From Acinetobacter sp. WCHAc010034 (GTDB lineage: Bacteria; Pseudomonadota; Gammaproteobacteria; Pseudomonadales; Moraxellaceae): a DNA stretch of 64,000 nucleotides. The position numbers were made by a program, and so were the translations under genes. The notes under the pieces were generated by a model that saw only the letters and a list, made by a program, of their open reading frames with translations, had not been told where the DNA came from and searched no databases. Each line of letters begins with the position of its first letter. Within the stretch, counting starts at the first letter, position 1. Of the stretch, positions 27,389 to 35,271 are shown piece by piece. The DNA lies in assembly GCF_001696615.3 (NCBI RefSeq), contig NZ_CP032279.1:1550001-1614000 (forward strand), in the 5' to 3' direction.

Positions 27389-28588
27389 CTAGCTAAATAT
27401 TTTATAAAAATGCTTCTCTAATAAATTTTCATCATAACCATGATCATACAAAGACGAACCATTACCAACCCAGACAATCACTTCATTATTTTGAGTTATC
27501 ATGGCCAAAGACGTAACTGCAGGCAATCCCCCATTCCTAAAATATAAAACAGGTGCTTTCTTACTGGCACGATACTGCCACATAGCATAACCATTGCATG
27601 ATTTGAATAGATAAATATTGCAGTCAGCTAAAGTTTGTGAATCTATAGAAAGTAGATTAAACGGTTTATTATGCAACATCTCACTCATTAGAAGTGCTAA
27701 TTGTTTAGCACTTCCCGATAAACCAGCAGATGAGGAAAGTGCCTTAAAATCAAAATTATTATCATCTGATTCCATCCAAAAATCATTATTTCTGAAATCA
27801 TATTGCACTTCATCTAGAAAATAGGCCCCATCAACAAACTTAATATTTCTAGCATTAAGCGCGTAATGCTGATTTATGTAACTGCGATAATCCTGTTTCA
27901 CTGTGCGCTCAAGCACCACCCCTAAAAGGCAATAATTCCTATTATCATAAGCATACCGTTGCTTTGGCTCAAAATCCAGTTTCAACGTCGCTAATTCAGC
28001 TAATCTATAAGGGCACCATGATCTTTTATTCTGGGAAAAAACTACATCTTCACTGCGCATCCGATCAAATCCAGAACGGTGTTCCAATAAATCAGCTATG
28101 GTGATCTGCTGAATTCGCGGATCCCTAAATACTTGGTATTTTAATTCAGGAAAAAAATCAATCATTTTGTCAGTAAGTTTAAGCTGTCCCTCATTTATCA
28201 ACTGTAATATCGCATTACTCGTGACAATCTTAGTAAGGCTTGCGTACCGAAAACGATTATTTTCTGAAAGGTATTCAGAAAATAAAGCTGTTTTTTTCCA
28301 ACCGCTTTGACAAGCATGAAGTTGATTATTTTGATCTATATATGCCAGCTGATTTGATAAATTCTTCTGATTTATAATAATATATTCAAGGCTATTGAAC
28401 ATCCATTCTGGCGCCTTCCTATCGCAACTAATACTATATACAGCTAACCGTGCTTGAAATGGATAAATCAATCGCCAAAATCCTACACGATCAATAAGAG
28501 TGAAGTGTGCTGTTAAAAATACAGCTATAATTAAAATTACAACAACAGTTGCTTTTTTTAAGACTTCAGATAAAAGACATCTATTCAT
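27389..28588 (-). CDS. Membrane-anchored serine hydrolase of beta-lactamase/penicillin-binding type
   Basis: This 399-residue protein has one N-terminal membrane helix (about residues 12-30) and a periplasmic class C beta-lactamase-like (PF00144) domain. The nucleophile motif SxxK is SLTK in RYASLTKIVTS and the second motif YxN is YDN in QRYAYDNRNY. ADLLEHRSGFDRM is a family landmark. Relatives include esterases, DD-peptidases and D-amino-acid amidases; true beta-lactamase activity is not implied. It sits between an unknown membrane protein gene (7-16 nt upstream) and the second pilin. The gene is AT-rich. A GTG at 28597 is an alternative start. Confidence 0.75.
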   Translation of the reverse strand: MNRCLLSEVLKKATVVVILIIAVFLTAHFTLIDRVGFWRLIYPFQARLAVYSISCDRKAPEWMFNSLEYIIINQKNLSNQLAYIDQNNQLHACQSGWKKTALFSEYLSENNRFRYASLTKIVTSNAILQLINEGQLKLTDKMIDFFPELKYQVFRDPRIQQITIADLLEHRSGFDRMRSEDVVFSQNKRSWCPYRLAELATLKLDFEPKQRYAYDNRNYCLLGVVLERTVKQDYRSYINQHYALNARNIKFVDGAYFLDEVQYDFRNNDFWMESDDNNFDFKALSSSAGLSGSAKQLALLMSEMLHNKPFNLLSIDSQTLADCNIYLFKSCNGYAMWQYRASKKAPVLYFRNGGLPAVTSLAMITQNNEVIVWVGNGSSLYDHGYDENLLEKHFYKIFS

Positions 28589-28604
28589 AATCTGCACTAA
28601 AAGA

Positions 28605-29636
28605 CTAAACAGACTTAAACTTTAAATATTTTCGAACATTAGGATTATCCCCTCTCCACATTACACTATCTATAAAATAATGATGTATATTTATAAAAAA
28701 AATAAATGATATCAAAAATAAATTAGGTGTAATATTAGGCGCCAAAGGTAAAAATTTATCTAGAGCACTTGGTATAAATTCAAAAAATAATGCACCAAGA
28801 ATGAATGCCCCCCCCCACCACGACAACCAGCCTTTTAGTCCTGATTGATCTTTTTCAATTTTATTCTTTGTATAAGCTCCTGAAAATAAAAAATATTGCA
28901 ATGAATGAAAAAAAGGAATCATATAAAAATATATTTCATTCCAAAAAACTGGAGAGAGCCAGACAAATATAACAATAATAGGAGTTAAAGCAATTATATT
29001 TGGAAGTGCTTTTTTTGAAAAATAACGATACCCCATTAATCCTAAAAAGGCCATAATACCCAGCAAAGAGAGCCATTTCATTAGCGTTGCAAATGGTAAT
29101 AAAATTGGGAAAAAATGATACTCCAACCCCCAGTAATTTTTAAATTCTCCAGATGTAAATAACTTCAAAAATGAAAAGAACCATAATGGATATAATGAGT
29201 ATTTTATAATATTTTTCTCAGTTTCACTGTAATATAAATTATTACCTGCAGAATACACAATAAAACATCCATATGCCTGCTTAATATAATGCCATCCAAC
29301 TAAAAAAAACATAGTAAATAGCATAAATAAAAAAGAAATTTTACTAGAAAAAATAAAACCATATATCAAAATAAAAAATAAAAATACAGGAACAACAATT
29401 CCAGCAAATAAAAATTTATCGGGTTTTAATATATTAATTTCTGCAGAACTATAAAATAACTCATAACTTATCATAAAATGTGGTGAGTTTACAAAAAAAG
29501 CCAAAACAAACACCCAAAATACAATATCAAATGTAGCAGGAATATCTAATAATAAAGTTAGAAAATATGCAAATAATGCTCCGCCACCTATAAGAAAAAA
29601 ATCAATTTTAGGCGAAATCAAAAAATATTTTTTCAT
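28605..29636 (-). CDS. Unrecognised polytopic membrane protein with conserved-looking His motifs and a G9 tract
   Basis: This 343-residue protein has about nine or ten hydrophobic helices; I do not recognise a named family. Histidines lie at membrane borders in repeated contexts: NSPHFMISYELF (~50), GWHYIKQAYG (~115), IPFFHSLQYFLFSG (~240) and, at the end, NIHHYFIDSVMWR. These may form a metal or catalytic site (inference). The coding strand has nine G in a row (28808-28816, residues ~274-276). One G lost or gained gives a stop within about 15 codons and removes the HHYFID end. The gene is very AT-rich. It follows pilA behind a strong terminator and precedes the serine hydrolase gene. Confidence 0.7.
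   Translation of the reverse strand: MKKYFLISPKIDFFLIGGGALFAYFLTLLLDIPATFDIVFWVFVLAFFVNSPHFMISYELFYSSAEINILKPDKFLFAGIVVPVFLFFILIYGFIFSSKISFLFMLFTMFFLVGWHYIKQAYGCFIVYSAGNNLYYSETEKNIIKYSLYPLWFFSFLKLFTSGEFKNYWGLEYHFFPILLPFATLMKWLSLLGIMAFLGLMGYRYFSKKALPNIIALTPIIVIFVWLSPVFWNEIYFYMIPFFHSLQYFLFSGAYTKNKIEKDQSGLKGWLSWWGGAFILGALFFEFIPSALDKFLPLAPNITPNLFLISFIFFINIHHYFIDSVMWRGDNPNVRKYLKFKSV
28808..28816 (-). repeat. G9 homopolymer tract inside the membrane-protein gene
   Basis: Nine consecutive C on the plus strand read as GG-GGG-GGG-G within WWGGA codons. Reading by hand, deletion of one G leads to TAG after about 15 codons and addition of one to TGA after about 9. The tract stands out in an otherwise A/T-dominated gene. 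Confidence 0.9.
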
Positions 29637-29651
29637 AGATTTTAAATTCCC

Positions 29652-29694
29652 AAATAGAGAAAAAGCAGTCTAAAAGACTGCTTTTTCTCTATTT
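29652..29694 (-). terminator. 20-bp perfect-stem terminator after pilA
   Basis: Arms 29652-29671 and 29675-29694 are perfect 20-bp reverse complements with loop AAA; the core is AGCAGTCT/AGACTGCT with flanking A/T tracts. It lies 19-61 nt after the pilA stop and should end most pilA transcripts before the next gene on the strand. Confidence 0.93.
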
Positions 29695-29712
29695 AAATAA
29701 CTGCTTCTATTT

Positions 29713-30168
29713 TTAAGAAGTCGGAGCAGCAGCAGTACCGCTACAGCCAGCTGGCTTATATTTAGCATCAACATCTGTCGTACAAGTCCAAGTCCCTGTT
29801 GCACCAGCTCTGGTCCATGTTAACTTTTTAGTTTTAATTGCTTGTGCTGCATTAGCACCAAAAGTTGCAACAAGCGTCGAATCCGCTGCTGCAGTAGCAC
29901 CGAATGTAGCCACTAAGCCAGTTTGCAGTGTTTTCGCACCCAACAAGTTACTACTTGTCCAACCAAATTCACAAGCATTGTCAGCAATACCGTCATTAAT
30001 GCAAGTTTCAGCAGCTGTCTTCATTGCCCCCACTTCAGACATCACACGGCTAACTTGAGATTTAGCGATATAGTTTTGGTATTGAGGAATCGCAATTGCA
30101 GCAAGAATACCGATAATCGCAACAACGATCATTAATTCAATAAGAGTGAAACCCTTTTGAGCGTTCAT
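29713..30168 (-). CDS. pilA: Type IV major pilin PilA
   Basis: This 151-residue major pilin precursor has leader MNAQKG, then [40 protein letters not shown] with Phe+1 and Glu+5. The head has two Cys pairs: [13 protein letters not shown] and the C-terminal [16 protein letters not shown] loop. The short sequence LVATFGAxAA occurs twice in tandem. The protein ends in Ser after TAAAPT, the type of tail glycosylated on the last serine by TfpO-like transferases in Acinetobacter; no such gene is adjacent. The ATG at 30168 is the family start. A sigma-54-like promoter and a strong terminator delimit it as a single-gene transcript. Confidence 0.95.
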   Translation of the reverse strand: MNAQKGFTLIELMIVVAIIGILAAIAIPQYQNYIAKSQVSRVMSEVGAMKTAAETCINDGIADNACEFGWTSSNLLGAKTLQTGLVATFGATAAADSTLVATFGANAAQAIKTKKLTWTRAGATGTWTCTTDVDAKYKPAGCSGTAAAPTS

Positions 30169-30236
30169 AACATTCTCCACAAATGTTTATATTTAATTAT
30201 TAAGCTTAAAAAAGCATGTTAGCTTGTTTTATAAAA

Positions 30237-30252
30237 AGCACTATTCATGCCA
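30237..30252 (-). promoter_or_regulatory. Candidate sigma-54 promoter for pilA
   Basis: On the minus strand the sequence reads TGGCATGAATAGTGCT. GG and GC are ten bases apart, TGGCA and TGCT match the -24/-12 consensus. It is about 70 nt upstream of the pilA ATG, leaving a typical leader. PilS/PilR with sigma-54 controls pilA in Pseudomonas; the same control here is inferred. Confidence 0.7.
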
Positions 30253-30380
30253 AGAATGATTATAAATAAATTATCAAAAAAAACAGCACTTTAAAAAAAT
30301 ATTTTTCTTTTTATAGCTTTTTTGTTGTTTTATGTGTTTAAAAGTGACAACGAATGTCACTATTTACCCAATATTAACAC

Positions 30381-30941
30381 TCATCTTAGAATAATCGGCG
30401 AATCTGACAGCTCATTTTTCTGATCCGGAACTGCATGCTGATAAAACTCAGCCAGTACTTTGCCGATTTCAAACACCCCCTGCACCATGGCCTTGCGGTA
30501 CTGCTGCTGCTTCATCTGCTCAACCACTATAAAACAGATGCCATCCCAGACCGGCTGCTGCGTGGCTTTTTGGATGCCCCGGTCAATCACTATTTCCACT
30601 TTGCGCTCGCATAGGTTCAGATACAGCAGCACGCCGCTGTTCAGCTCAGTATCCCAGACACCCAGTTCAGCAAACAGCTGCTCCGCGCGCCCCCGCACAT
30701 CCTGATAATAGGCCTGATGCGCAGGAATATGCCCTTCAATCACCACCTGAATTTCGCCAATATGGCCCTGTTCCGCCTGCTCGACTGCATGCGCAATAGC
30801 ATGCTGATCCTGCTTGCTGAAATAGCGCTTGGCTGCAGGCATATACATGAAGTGCCTGAACCAGCGCTTGAAGCTGGGCCTGCTTACTTCCTCAGCCTTC
30901 GGCTGCGTGACAACCGCTGTTGTTTCTGATTTGGTTACCAT
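30381..30941 (-). CDS. TPM-domain protein (cytoplasmic or peripheral)
   Basis: This 186-residue protein has a TPM-fold domain (about residues 45-170): DQHAIAHAVEQAEQGHIGEIQVVIEG, then LNSGVLLYLNLCERKVEIVIDRGI and WDGICFIVVEQMKQQQYRKAMVQGV. No signal peptide is visible; a short basic/hydrophobic patch (RWFRHFMYMP) precedes the domain. It overlaps the upstream TPM/YgcG-like gene by 7 nt and forms with lemA a three-gene operon. TPM proteins are linked to membrane or photosystem maintenance, but their activity in bacteria is mostly undefined. Confidence 0.8.
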   Translation of the reverse strand: MVTKSETTAVVTQPKAEEVSRPSFKRWFRHFMYMPAAKRYFSKQDQHAIAHAVEQAEQGHIGEIQVVIEGHIPAHQAYYQDVRGRAEQLFAELGVWDTELNSGVLLYLNLCERKVEIVIDRGIQKATQQPVWDGICFIVVEQMKQQQYRKAMVQGVFEIGKVLAEFYQHAVPDQKNELSDSPIILR

Positions 30942-31999
30942 GAGCCCGATGCGCCTCCTCCGCCAAAACCGCCGCCCCCGCCGCGGTAGCCTCCGCCGCC
31001 GCCAAATCCGCCACCCGAACCGCCGCCGCGGCCTCCGCCGGAAGCCAAAACTGCCTGAAAGATGACTTGCGCAAGCGCAGTAATCAATAAAAAGAATATT
31101 CCGCCGCCAATCAGCAGGCTGGTGAGCAGGCCAGCGCCATTGACCAGTCCGGCAGTCACGCCGGCAACCGCAGCCGTGGCTGCGCTCAGGCGCCTGCCGA
31201 AAATATATGAGCCGATAATGCCGGCTATCAGAATGAACAGCGCGGTGCTGAAGGTTTTTTCTCTGGCCTGCTGCTCATGCAGCACCTGCTCCTGACGCTC
31301 TTTCAGCGCCTGAGCCGCTTGGGCCGCCACCTCAGGGTCCATATTCAGGATTTTTTCAATTTCATCCAGCCCGGACTGAATGCCTTGCGCATACTGATTC
31401 TGCTTAAAATACGGCGTGATCTGATTGCGGATGATCCGGCTGAGCACAATATCCGGCAGCACGCCTTCCAGGCCGTAACCGGATAAAATCTGCATGCGGC
31501 GGTCATTGACCGCAACCGCCATCAGCAGGCCATTGTCCTGCTTGGCCGAACCGAGCTGCCACTGTTCAGCAGCCCGCATGGCAAAGCCGAAGATGTCTTC
31601 CTGCCCTGTCGTTGGAACAATAATAATGCCGACCTGCGCTTTGCCTGATTCATGCAGCTGCAGAATTTTCCGGCTGATCGCCTGCTTTTCCGCAGCCGAC
31701 AGCAGATTGGCCTGATCAATAACCGGCTCATTCAGGGTCGGCAAAGCGCGGATGGATTGCCCATCCGCCATATCATCAGCAATTTCAGGTGAAGAAGCCA
31801 CTGCAGCCGGATTGGCCGGCGCTGGCTGCGCGTTCTTGCCCTGCTGCGCTTGAATGACTGCTCCGGCAGCTGCAGTTTCAGCCGCGCCATCCGCGGCCGC
31901 GGTTTCACTCCAGGCAGAACCGCTCAGGCTCAGCAGGCAGGCTGCAAAGATCAACTGTAGCCCGGTTGCCCTGCTGCGCAGCTTCAATCCTTCAAGCAT
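30935..31999 (-). CDS. YgcG-like TPM-domain membrane protein with glycine-rich tail
   Basis: This 354-residue exported protein has a signal peptide (ending about AWS), an Ala/Gln-rich linker, and a TPM domain at about residues 80-210 (VIDQANLLSAAEKQAISRKILQLHESGKAQVGIIIVPTTG; RRMQILSGYGLEGVLPD). One or two membrane helices follow near residues 250-320, and the last ~35 residues are almost only Gly with Arg, Phe, Tyr and Ser. The ATG at 31999 has GAGGA at correct distance; the ATG at 32005 touches it. It lies between lemA (23 nt upstream) and a second TPM gene (7-nt overlap). Confidence 0.87.
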   Translation of the reverse strand: MLEGLKLRSRATGLQLIFAACLLSLSGSAWSETAAADGAAETAAAGAVIQAQQGKNAQPAPANPAAVASSPEIADDMADGQSIRALPTLNEPVIDQANLLSAAEKQAISRKILQLHESGKAQVGIIIVPTTGQEDIFGFAMRAAEQWQLGSAKQDNGLLMAVAVNDRRMQILSGYGLEGVLPDIVLSRIIRNQITPYFKQNQYAQGIQSGLDEIEKILNMDPEVAAQAAQALKERQEQVLHEQQAREKTFSTALFILIAGIIGSYIFGRRLSAATAAVAGVTAGLVNGAGLLTSLLIGGGIFFLLITALAQVIFQAVLASGGGRGGGSGGGFGGGGGYRGGGGGFGGGGASGSW

Positions 32000-32023
32000 C
32001 AGCATTCCTCATGATGGGATCAA

Positions 32024-32614
32024 TCAGTCAAATGAAACCTTCGGCGCATTCTGCGCGCCCTGCTCCGCGCTGAAGTTCGGCTTGGTGTCCATGCCGATGA
32101 CTTTAGCCGTCATCACTTGCGGGAACTGGCGCGCATAGGAGTTGAAATCCTGCACTGTGGCGATATAGCGGTTGCGCGCGACCGCAATCCGGTTCTCGGT
32201 GCCTTCCAGCTGGGCCTGCAGGTCCCTGAACTGCTCATTGGCTTTTAGATCCGGATAATTTTCAGAAACAGCAATCAGGCGCGACAGCGCGCTGGTCATC
32301 TGCGCCTGCGCTTCCTGATATTTCTGGAATAAGGCCGGATCTTCCAGCACCTGCTTATCGACCTTCAAGCCGGCAACATTGGCGCGGGCCTGCGTCACTT
32401 CCGTCAGCACCTGCTCCTCATGCTTGGCATAGCCTTTGACCACATTGACCAGATTCGGCACCAGATCGGCGCGGCGCTGATACTGGTTCTGCACCTCAGA
32501 CCAGGCCGCCGTCACCGCTTCATCTTTGACCTGCAGCGTGTTGTAGCCGCAGCCGCTCAATGTCAGCGTGCCAGCCAATGCAATGGCCAATGCACTGTTT
32601 TTTATTAAGTTCAT
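32024..32614 (-). CDS. lemA: LemA family lipoprotein
   Basis: This 196-residue LemA protein has signal peptide and lipobox LSGC (Cys22), then the helical-bundle family core: AVTAAWSEVQNQYQRRADLVPNLVNVVKGYAKHEE, TEVTQARANV, LIAVSENYPDLKANEQFRDLQAQLEGTENRIAVARNRY. The C-terminus has FSAEQGAQNAPKVSFD. LemA proteins are membrane anchored and usually sit beside TPM/YgcG genes, as here. The biochemical role is unknown. It is the first gene of this three-gene operon. Confidence 0.93.
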   Translation of the reverse strand: MNLIKNSALAIALAGTLTLSGCGYNTLQVKDEAVTAAWSEVQNQYQRRADLVPNLVNVVKGYAKHEEQVLTEVTQARANVAGLKVDKQVLEDPALFQKYQEAQAQMTSALSRLIAVSENYPDLKANEQFRDLQAQLEGTENRIAVARNRYIATVQDFNSYARQFPQVMTAKVIGMDTKPNFSAEQGAQNAPKVSFD

Positions 32615-32739
32615 CTGCCTTTTTCCTCGAGCATTTATTTGTATTTGTTTGAGTATTTTTCCATTCTAGCGCTATTTCCTGCAGATGCTGTTTCTTTTTT
32701 TTAATGGCTTTTCATTGAATTGGCCCCAAATATCCTGCT

Positions 32740-33621
32740 TCAGCCGCATGGCGCAGGCCTCAGCTCCTGCTGAAAGCTTTCGAGCTGATAATCATCCGCC
32801 AGCCGTGCTTTCCAGTACTGCAGAATTTTGCCGTAATCAATTTCAGCCGGGTGAAAGCCTTTTTTATAATAGGCCAGATATTCAGGCATCAGCTGAATCA
32901 GCATTTTTGCCAGAAAATAACCGCCAAAAAGATTGCCGCCGATTTTCGGCAGGCTGTTGCGCTTATCCTGCATGAATAATCTGGCAGCCGAATACAGCGC
33001 GAGGCTGGCAAAGCCGGTGGTAACGCGGCGCATCATCCGCCGGCGGATCTGATCATCGCCATACACCGCCTGATAGACATCAAATGCGACCGCGCGGTGC
33101 TCAATTTCTTCAATCGCGTGCCAGATCCAGAGCTTGGCCGCCTCATGATCCAGTGCGTGCAGCGCATCCGGATGGCGCAGGATATAGCCGCCCAGCAGCG
33201 CGGTGAAATGCTCAAAGGCGCAGGTAATGGCCAGCTGAATTTCAGGAGGCAGGCTTTTCACGTAGCGGTCTTTGCGCGCCAGCCATGCCTGAAAGCGGTC
33301 TAAATTGTAGTCATCGCTGCGCCACGCCGCATTAAATTCCGCATGCGCTTTGGAATGCATAGCTTCCTGGCCGATAAAGGCCGCGATTTGCGCCTGCAGC
33401 TGCTGATCCTGCACCTGGGCGCGCACGTTGCGCACGCTGTGCACAAAAAACTGCTCGCCAACCGGAAAGGTCGAGGACAATGCGGTAAAAAAATGCGACA
33501 GCAGCGGCGAGTTGGCAAAATAATGCCGCCGGATCGCTTTGGGATTGAAGCGCAGCCGGCGCACGCTGATGCCGATGGCGCTGGGGCGGTTTTGATAGGG
33601 TTTTCGCGCTGCTTCAGTCAT
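32740..33621 (-). CDS. PF10118-type predicted metal-dependent hydrolase
   Basis: This 293-residue protein opens with SVRRLRFNPKAIRRHYFANSPLLSHFFTALSSTFPVGEQFFVHSVR. It then has FIGQEAMHSKAHAEFN, ITCAFEHFTALLGGYIL and WIWHAIEEIEHRAVAFDVYQ. The Glu/His residues in helices resemble a ferritin-like di-iron or metal site; the family is annotated as predicted metal-dependent hydrolase, without a firm reaction. It stands alone on the minus strand between gltD and lemA. Confidence 0.82.
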   Translation of the reverse strand: MTEAARKPYQNRPSAIGISVRRLRFNPKAIRRHYFANSPLLSHFFTALSSTFPVGEQFFVHSVRNVRAQVQDQQLQAQIAAFIGQEAMHSKAHAEFNAAWRSDDYNLDRFQAWLARKDRYVKSLPPEIQLAITCAFEHFTALLGGYILRHPDALHALDHEAAKLWIWHAIEEIEHRAVAFDVYQAVYGDDQIRRRMMRRVTTGFASLALYSAARLFMQDKRNSLPKIGGNLFGGYFLAKMLIQLMPEYLAYYKKGFHPAEIDYGKILQYWKARLADDYQLESFQQELRPAPCG

Positions 33622-33732
33622 CTGCTGATTCCTGAATTTAAATCCGGATGCCCAGTATGCGTCCGGGCTGCGGCTTAAGATATGGCGGAAGCGCTTGCCG
33701 GATTAGCGGAAAAGCTCAAAAAGCCCCATTAA

Positions 33733-33757
33733 AAAAACCCGCCGAAGCGGGTTTTTA
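33733..33757. terminator. Terminator after gltD
   Basis: The stem AAAAACCCGC / GCGGGTTTTT (33733-33742 and 33747-33756), loop CGAA, lies 22 nt after the gltD stop. Confidence 0.92.
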
Positions 33758-33777
33758 TTGAAGGCTGGAAATCCGGA

Positions 33778-35271
<1,494 letters not shown>

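Noticed and set aside
27223..27389. Possible insertion-sequence remnant in the AT-rich gap before pilin 2
   Set aside because: No terminal inverted repeats, target duplications or transposase fragments could be found.
27389..28588. Calling the serine hydrolase an antibiotic-inactivating beta-lactamase
   Set aside because: SxxK and YxN motifs are shared by many esterases and peptidases of the fold. It is membrane anchored and gives no specific sign of class C resistance enzymes.
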